Source of the DNA: Scatosoma sp045588185
GTDB taxonomy: Bacteria; Bacillota; Clostridia; Christensenellales; Borkfalkiaceae
Length of the DNA stretch: 41,142 nt
NCBI GenBank assembly: GCA_045588185.1
Contig: JAZNDR010000050.1
Coordinates: 1-41,142 of the forward strand
Reading direction: 5' to 3'
Shown here in pieces: positions 16,535-24,733 of this stretch; the first letter of the stretch is position 1, and each line of letters starts with the position of its first letter. The position numbers were made by a program, and so were the translations under genes. The notes beneath the pieces were generated by a model, which ran no database searches, had not been told where the DNA came from, and was given only the letters and a program-made list of their open reading frames with translations.

Positions 16535-18262
16535 ATGGCGTTCTGCTCTTTTTCCAAGGACTGCGACGGCAATTCTTACGTTACGGTCGAAAACAAGTTC
16601 ATCACGAAATATCTGCCCGAAGCGGACGGGTTTGCCGTAAAGGTTTATCTTTACGGCTTGTATCTTTGCAAAAACGCCGATTCCGATTTCGGCTTGAAAG
16701 CGATGGCAGAGGTACTCAAAACTACGGAAACGAAAATTGCGGAAGCCTTTGAGTTTTGGGAGGATTACGACCTTGTACAGGTCATTTCGAAATCCCCTTT
16801 CGCCGTGCAGTATCTGCCCGTGAAATCGGCGGTGGGCAAGCCGAAAAAGGTGCGCTACGAGCAGTACGCCGACTTCAACAAAGAATTGCAACGCAAAATG
16901 CAAAAGGTGGGCAAATTCGTATCCGCGGGCGATTATTTGAAATATATGCGGTTTATGGAAGAAAACGCCATTCAACCGCAAGCATTGCTTCTAATTACCG
17001 AATACTGTATCAATAAAAGGGGCGATGCAGTATCCCCCTCGCACATCTTCAATAAAGCAAAAAAACTCTTGGCGGGCGGTGCAAGCACTTACGAACAGGT
17101 TGAACGGGAGCTTTCTAACTATAACGTACACGAGAAAGACCTGTTGGCGATATTTGCCGCACTCGGCGGATATCAGCGCACGCCTGACGAGAACGATTAT
17201 TCGTATTACCGCAAATGGACGGAAACGCTTGGATTTACCAAGGACGCTATCATTGCCGCCGCGAAAAAGACGGGCAAGCGCGGCAGTATGACCGCTCTTG
17301 AAATTATTTTAGAAGACCTTTACGACAAGGGCAAAACGGACGCGGGCGAAATTGAGGGATATTTGACCGAGCGGGAAACGCTTACTTCCCTTACTTTCCG
17401 TATCGCGCGGAAGCTGGGCGTAAAGGTGAGCAACCCCGCCGCCTACGTAGACGAATACGTGGAAAAATGGTTTACCTATGGGTTTGAGGACAGTTCCTTG
17501 CTCGATATCGCACTGTTTTGCTTAAAGACGGAACGCGGAAGTTTCGATTCTATGAATGCTATCGTAGAAAGATTATTCGAAAACGGCGTAGTATCCAAAG
17601 AAAGCGTTAAGGCGTTCTTAAAACAAAAGAACGATGAACTGAAACTGTTTGATAAAATCAGGGAATTTTGCGGAACGATACGCAAAAGCGCGACGAACGT
17701 TTCCCTTATCCGCACTTGGCGGGACTGGAAATTCAGCGACGAAATGATTTTAGAAGCGGCAAAGCGGAGCGCAACGAGCGCAAATCCCGTGCCGTATATG
17801 AATAAAATCCTTTCCGACTGGAAGCAAGCGGAGATTTTCGAAATAAAAAATATTCCCGATAGCGCGCCGAGCTCTGCCACCTCCTCGCGCTCGTACACCA
17901 ATCCGTCTATCGACGCGGCGAACGCCAAAGCGGACAGAGAGAGATATTATGCGTTACTTCGTGAAAAGGCGCAATCGCGTGCGGATAAGTTTGTACGCAA
18001 AGCGAACGGAAACGCAAGGTTTAAGGCATTGACGGCGGAGCTATCCACAATGGAAATTTCGCTTGCGAAAGCGGAAGTTTTTGAACCGAAAAATCTGCCT
18101 GCATTACAAGAAAAGAAAGCCTTGCTTTTAAGCGAGCGGAAAGACTTGCTTATGCAAATGGGAATTTCCGAGGACGATTTGTTACCGAAATTCGTTTGTC
18201 CGAAATGTTCGGATACAGGCTTTTTAAAAAACGGCGCGGCTTGCGATTGCTATAAAGCTTGA
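16535..18262 (+). CDS. DnaD-like primosome protein with DnaI/DnaC-type N-terminal (zinc) domain at its C-terminus
   Basis: A 575-residue protein with an N-terminal winged-helix DnaD domain (about 1-110), one or more DnaD C-terminal/DnaB_2-type helical domains (about 190-270 and 275-435), a Ser/Pro linker, and a C-terminal segment (about 460-575). That segment reads like the helicase-binding N-terminal domain of DnaI/DnaC loaders: a coiled helical stretch, then CPKCSDTGF and CDCYKA with Cys555, 558, 570 and 572. The AAA+ ATPase that normally follows is absent: the frame ends two residues after the last cysteine and no ATPase is encoded before the tRNA. Role inferred: replication restart or helicase loading. 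Start chosen by GGAGG 7 bases before the ATG. Confidence 0.85.
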   Translation: MAFCSFSKDCDGNSYVTVENKFITKYLPEADGFAVKVYLYGLYLCKNADSDFGLKAMAEVLKTTETKIAEAFEFWEDYDLVQVISKSPFAVQYLPVKSAVGKPKKVRYEQYADFNKELQRKMQKVGKFVSAGDYLKYMRFMEENAIQPQALLLITEYCINKRGDAVSPSHIFNKAKKLLAGGASTYEQVERELSNYNVHEKDLLAIFAALGGYQRTPDENDYSYYRKWTETLGFTKDAIIAAAKKTGKRGSMTALEIILEDLYDKGKTDAGEIEGYLTERETLTSLTFRIARKLGVKVSNPAAYVDEYVEKWFTYGFEDSSLLDIALFCLKTERGSFDSMNAIVERLFENGVVSKESVKAFLKQKNDELKLFDKIREFCGTIRKSATNVSLIRTWRDWKFSDEMILEAAKRSATSANPVPYMNKILSDWKQAEIFEIKNIPDSAPSSATSSRSYTNPSIDAANAKADRERYYALLREKAQSRADKFVRKANGNARFKALTAELSTMEISLAKAEVFEPKNLPALQEKKALLLSERKDLLMQMGISEDDLLPKFVCPKCSDTGFLKNGAACDCYKA

Positions 18263-18309
18263 CGAAAAAAGATTTTTTTAAGAATTTTGCGAAAGCAAGT
18301 CGAAAACGC

Positions 18310-18362
18310 TTGCATTTTTTCGGAAAATACAGTAATATAAATAAGCGTTTGATGAAACGCTT
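18310..18362 (+). promoter_or_regulatory. Promoter and leader hairpin of tRNA-Ser
   Basis: TTGCAT (18310-18315), 17 bases, TAATAT (18333-18338). Immediately downstream, AAGCGTTT-gatg-AAACGCTT (18343-18362) forms a perfect 8-bp hairpin ending 2 bases before the mature tRNA, so the precursor would carry a 5' stem-loop. A weaker stem (GCAAG/CTTGC) overlapping the -35 box may terminate the DnaD-like gene. Confidence 0.6.
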
Positions 18363-18364
18363 AT

Positions 18365-18454
18365 GCAGAGATGTCTGAGTGGTTTAAGGAGCACGATTGG
18401 AAATCGTGTGATGCGGGAACGTATCCGGAGGTTCAAATCCTCTTCTCTGCGCCA
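18365..18454 (+). tRNA. tRNA-Ser (GGA)
   Basis: A complete class II tRNA with encoded CCA. The acceptor stem is GCAGAGA with TCTCTGC, the anticodon stem CACGA/TCGTG encloses TTGGAAA (anticodon GGA), the variable arm is long, and the T arm GGAGG/CCTCT has one G-U pair. It is followed by a strong terminator. Confidence 0.97.
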
Positions 18455-18461
18455 CGAAAAA

Positions 18462-18487
18462 AGCACCCTACTCTGGGTGCTTTTTTT
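18462..18487 (+). terminator. Intrinsic terminator after tRNA-Ser
   Basis: A 7-bp stem AGCACCC with GGGTGCT, a 6-base loop and a run of seven or more T residues directly after the stem. This is a classic Rho-independent terminator. Confidence 0.9.
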
Positions 18488-18494
18488 GTACAAT

Positions 18495-18539
18495 TATACA
18501 GAAATGCCCACACTTTATAACCGTGGGCGTTTCTGTATA
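18495..18539. repeat. Long inverted repeat between two terminators
   Basis: Two arms, TATACAGAAA-t-GCCCAC and GTGGGC-g-TTTCTGTATA, pair over 17 positions with a single mismatch around an 11-base AT-rich loop. It lies between the tRNA-Ser terminator and the terminator of the convergent 1207-residue gene. There is no T run at either end, so it is not an ordinary terminator. Confidence 0.7.
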
Positions 18540-18568
18540 AAACAAAGCTTGGGAGAATTTCCCAAGCT
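18538..18568 (-). terminator. Terminator of the SPFH-YidD operon
   Basis: On the minus strand AGCTTGGGA and TCCCAAGCT form a perfect 9-bp stem with a 5-base loop, followed by TTGTTTTAT. It lies 23 bases after the stop codon of the last gene of the operon. Confidence 0.8.
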
Positions 18569-18591
18569 CTGTTTTGTTTGTTGAATTAAGA

Positions 18592-21500
18592 TTAGTCTTC
18601 GTAAAGTTCGAAAGAAATCTCTCCCGAGTTTTTGGACGAATTAAACCCAACTTCAATGTAATAATTAGTTTTCTTAGTAAGTTCCGTAATTGTAAGGCTA
18701 TCCGAAGCACTTACCGTATCACTCATTACAACAGTTTCGCCATCTTCTTCATACACTGTAATTTTTACAGTTTTAGATGCCTTATTGTCGAAACACCATG
18801 TAGGATTGTTAGTAGAATCCGTCTTGAATTTGTATATAGCTGTTTCGCCTTTGCCAAGGTCCGCAACATTTTCGCCGGCTTCAAGGTCTACTGCTTCTGC
18901 GAACTTGTCGTCTTCACTGCTTTCGCCACCCATAGCCGTGTTTTCACCAAGAATAAGAAGCTTGCATTCATAGTTTTTATCTTCGGAATCATATTCGGTA
19001 TCAATACAAATATAGTAGGTCTGTTCAGCTTCGAACTCTGCCGTAGCAATTACTGGATTCCCATAGCTCATATCCGCATAGTTTCCTATATTTTCATGGT
19101 CTTCATTCCAAATAGCAAATGAAAGTTGACGAGATGCAAAATCGCCGTCTAATCTACCACTTTCCATATCTAATTCAACGTTCTCACCATTCCAAACCAT
19201 AATGTGATGTGTTTCCGAACGTTCAGGTGTATATTTATACCATTTGTAATTATTGCTATCAAGTTTAACATCAATTGCTTCTTCAATCGTTGCCGTTTCT
19301 TCTGCTTTTATCGCATACTCTTTTTCACTCCCCGGAAGATTTACTGCGCTGACGATACCTACCACCAACATAAATACTGCCACAAGCACATACAGAATAC
19401 CCGTTTTCTTATGATTTGAAAGTTGTGCGACGGGTAAAATTCCCAAACAAGCTAATGCAACAGCAGCCGAAGCAAGTGCAAATACAAACGAAAGAATTAT
19501 CGCAACAAGCGAAGCACCCATACCTAAGAAGGAAATACCCAAAGAAATAAACAGAAGTGCCGCTACTACCAACGCTATACCTACTTTCGAAACTTGTTTC
19601 TTCGCGCCTGCGCTCTTACTGCCCTTCATCTTGGGTTTCTTCATACCTGCAAGCTTACCTTTCAACGAACCGAGTAAACCGCCCGTAGAAGCAGACGCCG
19701 TCGTTGCGGTAGCCGTTGCACCCGTTTGTTCTGCGTATACGGAACCAGCCTTTGCAAGACCTTTACGCTTGAAGGTGCGCACTTCGGGAACGGGCTCGTA
19801 AATGATTTCCTTGTCCGTCTTCTTCTTGCCGAAGCAACCGCCTTTTTGCGATACTTTACCGCTAGGCAAGCCAAGCGTCAAAATAAGCTTGCTCTTTTCA
19901 CTATTCTTGTTATATACGAAGTATCTCTTAACGTGATAGGTCGCATAGGAAACGGTAGGTTCGCCGTTTCTCTTTTCAGAAGGCGTCGTAACCTTATAAC
20001 GCAGGTCTTCTTCCTTCGAATAGTACAGCACGTTCTCGTCAAAGTCTTTCATACGAGCAATGTCGAATACAAGCTTCTTAACGTTTCTGCCCTGCATATC
20101 CATCTTATAAAGCGAACGGGAAACAACGTCGTCGTCCACAAGTTCTTTACGCTCGTAGCAGATGGAATCCTTATTGATAATGATACCGTCGTTACCTTTG
20201 GTGTTGCGTTCCATATCGTTTGCGATGATACGGTTTTCTTTGCCGTCCGTGCGCACGATGTGGAGATTATCCCAACAGTCGAGGTAATACAGATAGTTTT
20301 CGGTGAATTCAACGGTTTCTTTAAACTGCGAGCAGATAACTACGCGGTTCTTGCCGTCTGCGTTTACTTTTACGAGCGTGGAGTTGTAGCCGCTGCCTTT
20401 CTTCACGTACAGCCAACCGCCGCGTTCGCCGATGATATTTTCAACGTTACGCATGATTTCCATACGCTCCGTACCGTCGAGGTTGTTACGCATAAGCGGG
20501 CAATACTCGTCGTTACCGATCGTATAATAAATCTTGTCTTTCGCCACGCAGAAATAGTCGAAAATGTTATCTTCGATAAGGGTATCCTGACCGTTTTCTA
20601 CGTTATAAACGCGCAGGTCGCGGTTGTATGCGTTGGGTTTCCAAAGCGAATATACAACGTGACCTTTCAATACGTTGTGAATTTCGCAATCTTCGTCCAA
20701 AATCTTGGAGTTGGTGCCTTTCACAACGTCGCATACCATAAGACAGGTCTTATCCTTATCCTTTTCGGTAGGCGCGGAAAGCGTGTAGAACAGCTCGTCT
20801 TCGTAGTAGTCCGCAATATCCACCATTTCGGGAACGATAGGACGGGAAGAATTGCTCTTCATATCTACGAGGATAACCGTGAAGTTGTTTTTGCGTTCTT
20901 CGGGCTGTGCCTTTTTAAAGAACGAGAAGCAACCCTTCTTGCTTTCTTTAAGCGCGAGCTTTTTCTTGAAGAAGAAGCCCGAACCGTTGCGCAAGAAACG
21001 AAGGTCGTAATCTTCGCCGTCGCAAAGGTAGTCCTCTTTCTTACCCGTATCGAGCGACGTTTCGATCTTGGAGAATACGTCGAAGCAGGTAATGCCTTTG
21101 TCTTTCTTGAAGTAGTAAAGTCTACTTGCATAGCAGGTAATAATCTGTTCGATACCCTTAATGAGCGGTTCGTCAGCAGGTACGCCGTTTACGACTTCGT
21201 ACAAGGAAAGCGCGGTCTGGATTTCCGTTTCCGTCTGCTGATCCTTTTTCAAAATTTTGGACACGTTGAGCGCCGCAGGCATCGTGGATTCTTCCTTGAA
21301 AATAAAGGTCTTGCCCATAAAGCGGAAGAATTCGAAGTTATAGTTGAAGTATCTATTGATCTTCTTTATGTATTCGATACTGTCTGCATAACCGCGGATA
21401 GATTCGAACATAGCGAGGGCTTCGCTCTTGTTGGGATTGCTTTCCGCAAGCTTGTCGCAAGCAGCCTTATAAACGCTTGCCGCGTCGATACCCATTTGGC

Positions 21501-22215
21501 TGAATTCGAGGCTCTTTTGGCGGTTGAGTTCTTCTTTCGCAGCCGCATAAGCAGGTACTTCGGAGATTTCTTTTACTTCGCGTACCTTTGCGTCGAACAC
21601 TTTTTTGAGTTCGGTCAAATCTTTTTGCATTTCCGTCAGTTTATCTGCGGGAAGGCTGAACTTCTGCGCGTATTTCACGTCGGAATCGAGCTGTTTAAAG
21701 ATTGCCGTTTTGTTCTTTTCCAAAGCGCGGATAATCTTGCCGTAGGTGTCGAACGAAGCATACGCCTCGGTGTTGTCCTCGGGATTATACTTTTCGCCGA
21801 TCTTCTTTTCAAGTGCTTCCAAGCCCTCTAATTTCTTACGAACGGGTACTGCCAAGCTCTTGTAATCAAGATACCAAGACTGTCCTGCCGCACCGTTTTT
21901 GATTTTGTTCTTTTCAACGATTTCCGTAATTTCGGAAATAGCGATTTCGCTCGTACCCTGATATTCTTCCCAGTTGTAATTTTCGAAATAGTTTTCGACG
22001 TATACGATACCGGATTCGGGGTTATCGAAGCCCATCATCATCGAAAGAGCGGCGCTTGCTCCGCCTCCCACGCTTGCAGACGATGTTTTGTCGCTGAACA
22101 CGGAAGTATCTACCGAACTGTCGCACGCGAAGCAAAATACCGTCGATTCGCCCTGATTGTACACCAACTTGTTGCCACAGTTGGGACAAAGGCCTGTCAA
22201 CATTGTTTCACTCAA
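18592..22215 (-). CDS. Large zinc-ribbon membrane protein with propeller-like and extracellular beta domains
   Basis: A 1207-residue protein not recognised as a named family. Read in order: an N-terminal zinc ribbon (CPNCG and CFAC; Cys10, 13, 28, 31), a helical region (about 80-300), a long repeat-like region (about 380-800) whose segments such as NLDGTERMEI, KVNADGKNRVV and KMDMQGRNVKK look like DUF5050/low-density-receptor-type propeller blades, a Lys/Gly/Ser-rich linker, about four membrane helices (about 893-985), and a C-terminal Asp/Glu-rich beta region with two related modules (about 1010-1100 and 1115-1207), resembling bacterial pre-peptidase C-terminal domains. The start is TTG at 22215, chosen because AGGAGG lies 8 bases upstream; the first ATG would be 20 bases away. 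Last gene of the SPFH-YidD operon. Confidence 0.75.
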   Translation of the reverse strand: MSETMLTGLCPNCGNKLVYNQGESTVFCFACDSSVDTSVFSDKTSSASVGGGASAALSMMMGFDNPESGIVYVENYFENYNWEEYQGTSEIAISEITEIVEKNKIKNGAAGQSWYLDYKSLAVPVRKKLEGLEALEKKIGEKYNPEDNTEAYASFDTYGKIIRALEKNKTAIFKQLDSDVKYAQKFSLPADKLTEMQKDLTELKKVFDAKVREVKEISEVPAYAAAKEELNRQKSLEFSQMGIDAASVYKAACDKLAESNPNKSEALAMFESIRGYADSIEYIKKINRYFNYNFEFFRFMGKTFIFKEESTMPAALNVSKILKKDQQTETEIQTALSLYEVVNGVPADEPLIKGIEQIITCYASRLYYFKKDKGITCFDVFSKIETSLDTGKKEDYLCDGEDYDLRFLRNGSGFFFKKKLALKESKKGCFSFFKKAQPEERKNNFTVILVDMKSNSSRPIVPEMVDIADYYEDELFYTLSAPTEKDKDKTCLMVCDVVKGTNSKILDEDCEIHNVLKGHVVYSLWKPNAYNRDLRVYNVENGQDTLIEDNIFDYFCVAKDKIYYTIGNDEYCPLMRNNLDGTERMEIMRNVENIIGERGGWLYVKKGSGYNSTLVKVNADGKNRVVICSQFKETVEFTENYLYYLDCWDNLHIVRTDGKENRIIANDMERNTKGNDGIIINKDSICYERKELVDDDVVSRSLYKMDMQGRNVKKLVFDIARMKDFDENVLYYSKEEDLRYKVTTPSEKRNGEPTVSYATYHVKRYFVYNKNSEKSKLILTLGLPSGKVSQKGGCFGKKKTDKEIIYEPVPEVRTFKRKGLAKAGSVYAEQTGATATATTASASTGGLLGSLKGKLAGMKKPKMKGSKSAGAKKQVSKVGIALVVAALLFISLGISFLGMGASLVAIILSFVFALASAAVALACLGILPVAQLSNHKKTGILYVLVAVFMLVVGIVSAVNLPGSEKEYAIKAEETATIEEAIDVKLDSNNYKWYKYTPERSETHHIMVWNGENVELDMESGRLDGDFASRQLSFAIWNEDHENIGNYADMSYGNPVIATAEFEAEQTYYICIDTEYDSEDKNYECKLLILGENTAMGGESSEDDKFAEAVDLEAGENVADLGKGETAIYKFKTDSTNNPTWCFDNKASKTVKITVYEEDGETVVMSDTVSASDSLTITELTKKTNYYIEVGFNSSKNSGEISFELYED

Positions 22216-22261
22216 TTTTGTGTCCTCCTAAATATATTTTTTTTCTTTTGAGTTTATATTT

Positions 22262-22636
22262 TCAAGGATAATCCTCGCCGCCGTTGGGCGGATGGCACCT
22301 CGTTATTCGACGGATACCCTTGATCATACCGATTATAAGTCCGTATTTTTTTATCGCCATTATCATATAGGTCGAGCAGGTCGGCGTAAACCGACATTGA
22401 TCGCGTACCTTCATCGGCGCAAACGCTTTGTAGCAAAGCACCAAGCCGATCACGAACCTCTTGACGAAAAAGTAAGTTAAGATTCCCCCTGCCGTATACC
22501 ATATCCAACTATCGAGCGAAATATGCTCTACTGCCAAAGGCACAGCCGCCAACCACAGCAACAAAATCACCGCTATCGGCAATAAGGTATACGTAACGAG
22601 GTCGAGCGTTTTTACCTCTCGATACTGTTTCTTCAT
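22262..22636 (-). CDS. yidD: YidD-family membrane protein insertion factor with extra membrane domain
   Basis: A 124-residue protein whose C-terminal half is a clear YidD: CRFTPTCSTYMIMAIKKYG (81-99) followed by RRITRCHPPNGGEDYP. YidD assists YidC-dependent insertion of membrane proteins. Unlike ordinary YidD (about 70-90 residues), this one has about 65 extra N-terminal residues with two membrane helices (about 14-36 and 44-66). It is also not beside yidC/rnpA/rpmH, its usual place. The ATG at 22636 overlaps the upstream stop as ATGA, indicating coupled translation; a TTG at 22651 is an alternative start. Confidence 0.9.
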   Translation of the reverse strand: MKKQYREVKTLDLVTYTLLPIAVILLLWLAAVPLAVEHISLDSWIWYTAGGILTYFFVKRFVIGLVLCYKAFAPMKVRDQCRFTPTCSTYMIMAIKKYGLIIGMIKGIRRITRCHPPNGGEDYP

Positions 22637-23349
22637 TTGAGAATCAAACAACGGCTGTTTCTTCTTTCCAGCTGTAATTCGCCCTTCTTCACAAGCTCAA
22701 CCGCTTCCGCTTCCGCGCCCTCGGCGATTTTGCCGATAATTTGTTCTACGGTAGCGGAAAGCTCCGCTTCGATCCCCGCAAGGGACGCGTGGCTCATCGG
22801 GTCGCTGAACCGAATTTTATCGGCAAAGCCTTCCAACGCCGCTTTTGCTTCCGCCGTTTTCGCAGAAGCCGCGCAACCGTCCACGTCCGATTTCAGCAGA
22901 CGGATAAAGAGTACCTTTTGTTTCGTGTGGCGTTCGTTGCGCAGGATATACGCCGTACCGAAGATAGAATACCCCGCCACGAGAATATGCGCTACCGCAA
23001 GCACGATTTCCACTACGAGCGGAATCGCGATATTATTGACAATATCCGGATACACGAACGGAATTTTGTAAATACAAAAACACGCAACGGTGATATACGC
23101 ACCGCCGAAAAGATAGCAAAGATAGTACGCGACGGGCATTTGCACCACTTCGTCGCCGTTTTTCTTACTCGCCCAAAGATGGAGCGCGATACACCATACC
23201 AAGTTCCAAGGCACGGCAAACGCCCAAGTTACCCAGAACACAGGCGTATAAAGGCTCTTTGCGGGCGCAGTGAGAAATACGATTGCGTTCAACGCAAGCG
23301 CCACCAGCACGAACGCAAATAAAAGAAGTATTCTTGCCGTTTTTTTCAT
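22633..23349 (-). CDS. Four-helix membrane protein of unknown function
   Basis: A 238-residue protein I do not recognise. Four hydrophobic helices (about 7-27, 38-58, 76-96, 107-131) are followed by a soluble, Ala/Glu-rich helical tail (about 150-238) that may be coiled coil. The start has AGAGG 7 bases upstream, and the stop overlaps the yidD start. Its place directly after the SPFH gene recalls the membrane partner YdjH beside YdjI in B. subtilis, but sequence similarity was not tested. Confidence 0.75.
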   Translation of the reverse strand: MKKTARILLLFAFVLVALALNAIVFLTAPAKSLYTPVFWVTWAFAVPWNLVWCIALHLWASKKNGDEVVQMPVAYYLCYLFGGAYITVACFCIYKIPFVYPDIVNNIAIPLVVEIVLAVAHILVAGYSIFGTAYILRNERHTKQKVLFIRLLKSDVDGCAASAKTAEAKAALEGFADKIRFSDPMSHASLAGIEAELSATVEQIIGKIAEGAEAEAVELVKKGELQLERRNSRCLILK

Positions 23350-23365
23350 AGTAAAACCTCTTTAA

Positions 23366-24499
23366 TTATTCCAGCTTCGTTCCGCAGTTGGTGCAGAACT
23401 TACCGCCTGCGGGTGCGGGCGAACCGCATTCCGGACAGAATTTTTGTTTGGGTTCTTGTTTTTGACCGCAGTTAGGGCAGAATTTCGCGCCCGCCGCGAT
23501 AGGCTGACCGCAGCCCGAGCAAACGGAAGCCGCTGCCACCGATTGTTGCACAGAGGGCTGTTGCATACCTGCCGAACGCATTTCGTTGGTCATTTGACCG
23601 ACGTCGCGGGCAACGCCTACGCCGACGCCCATACCGACGCCCATATTGATAAGACCGCCTGCCGCGCCCTCGTTCTTCGCCGCGTTTTCCAAAACGTCGA
23701 AGCGGCGTTCGTCGTAATAGGAATATCCTTCGACCGAACGCGCGTACGCTTTTGCCTCGCTCATCATACGGAGCTTTTGCGCTTCGAGTTCCATTTCCGT
23801 CGTCATTTCCAACCGTCTTTCTTTCGCTTGACGGAGCTTGACAAGGTCTTGATCGCCCGCAAGGATAGAATTGATTTCAAAATGTTCGATAGCGATACCG
23901 AGGTCCTCGATTTTCGCGTTCATTTTCGCTTGTACGAGTGCGCTCAAATCGCTCAATTTCGTGGAGATTTCCAAAATGCTTACGCCGTTTTCCACGATAG
24001 AAGTAGCGATGGTTTCCTTGATAGACGACATCATTGCGCCCTTGATTGCGCGGCGCACGGTATCGACGGTAACCTGCGGAAGCTGACCTACTACTTTAAC
24101 GACGAAACGGCGGGAATCCTTGATACGGATACCCGTTTGACCGTTCGAACGGACGTTGATAAGCAAATGGTATTTCGGGTCTTCCAACGGAATAGGCGTA
24201 TCCGTACCCCAAAGGATATCGAGCACGCTGACCTTGTTAATGAAGAAAACTTCGCAAGGGAAGGGCGTAGCTCCGCCGAAAATTTTACCGAAAATGCGTT
24301 TTAAAAAAGGCAGGTTCTCGGTATCGAGGGTATGCTTACCCGCGGGGAATAAATCCAGTGCCTGCCCGTTTTTAAAGAATATCGCCTCTTGCGATTCGTA
24401 TACGATAAGTTGGGATTTCGTGTTGAAATCTTCTATGTAGCTTTTCATAACCAACTGGTCGTTGGTCATTTCTTGGCTGATAACGCTGAGCTGTGCCAT
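23366..24499 (-). CDS. SPFH-domain protein with two C-terminal zinc ribbons (YdjI-like)
   Basis: A 377-residue SPFH (stomatin/flotillin-like) protein. The SPFH domain covers about residues 25-235 (SQLIVYESQEAIFFKNGQ, then TVDTVRRAIKGAMMSSIKETI), followed by a charged helix, a glycine-rich hinge (GVGMGVGVGV) and two C-terminal zinc ribbons, CSGCG...CPNCG and CPECG...CTNCG. There is no membrane helix, so membrane association would be peripheral or through partners. B. subtilis YdjI, which cooperates with YdjG, YdjH and PspA at the membrane, has this layout. The second ATG (24499) is preferred: GGGGGAG is 8 bases upstream of it but only 2-3 from the ATG at 24505. First gene of a four-gene operon. 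Confidence 0.88.
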   Translation of the reverse strand: MAQLSVISQEMTNDQLVMKSYIEDFNTKSQLIVYESQEAIFFKNGQALDLFPAGKHTLDTENLPFLKRIFGKIFGGATPFPCEVFFINKVSVLDILWGTDTPIPLEDPKYHLLINVRSNGQTGIRIKDSRRFVVKVVGQLPQVTVDTVRRAIKGAMMSSIKETIATSIVENGVSILEISTKLSDLSALVQAKMNAKIEDLGIAIEHFEINSILAGDQDLVKLRQAKERRLEMTTEMELEAQKLRMMSEAKAYARSVEGYSYYDERRFDVLENAAKNEGAAGGLINMGVGMGVGVGVARDVGQMTNEMRSAGMQQPSVQQSVAAASVCSGCGQPIAAGAKFCPNCGQKQEPKQKFCPECGSPAPAGGKFCTNCGTKLE

Positions 24500-24540
24500 T
24501 GGCATTTCTCCCCCTTTTTATTTCCGTTAAGTTTCTTTTG

Positions 24541-24577
24541 TTTGCCGTAAATATGGCAAACAGCCCCGCGGGGCTGT
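24541..24577 (-). promoter_or_regulatory. Two abutting hairpins in the SPFH operon leader
   Basis: Within the 5' leader, ACAGCCCCG-CGGGGCTGT (24560-24577) is a perfect 9-bp palindrome and TTTGCC-N8-GGCAAA (24541-24560) a second stem. On the minus strand there is no T run after the stronger stem, so it is not a terminator for this operon; on the plus strand six T residues follow, so it could stop antisense transcription. Confidence 0.6.
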
Positions 24578-24618
24578 TTTTTGAAAAATAATTCCCACGC
24601 GGTTGCTATATATATTTA

Positions 24619-24647
24619 ATTATACAATATAAATATGTAAAAGTCAA
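24619..24647 (-). promoter_or_regulatory. Strong SigA-type promoter of the SPFH-YidD operon
   Basis: TTGACT (24642-24647), exactly 17 bases, TATAAT (24619-24624) on the minus strand, in a very AT-rich context. The predicted start near 24612 leaves a leader of about 110 bases. Confidence 0.88.
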
Positions 24648-24698
24648 CGATATGAAATAAATTTTTACACCGCATTGTCACAAATTTTTCAAAAATCA

Positions 24699-24727
24699 TT
24701 GACAAAACAAACGAAATGGTATATACT
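24699..24727 (+). promoter_or_regulatory. Strong SigA-type promoter of the PnuC-type transporter gene
   Basis: TTGACA (24699-24704), exactly 17 bases, TATACT (24722-24727). It diverges from the SPFH promoter with about 50 bases between -35 boxes. The 348-base gap between the two genes is fully occupied by these promoters and the two leaders. Confidence 0.88.
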
Positions 24728-24733
24728 GAAATC

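Noticed and set aside
19726..21831. A 701-codon open frame on the plus strand
   Set aside because: It is antisense to the 1207-residue gene, has no ribosome binding site and no recognisable motif; the minus-strand frame has a zinc ribbon, membrane helices and an AGGAGG site.
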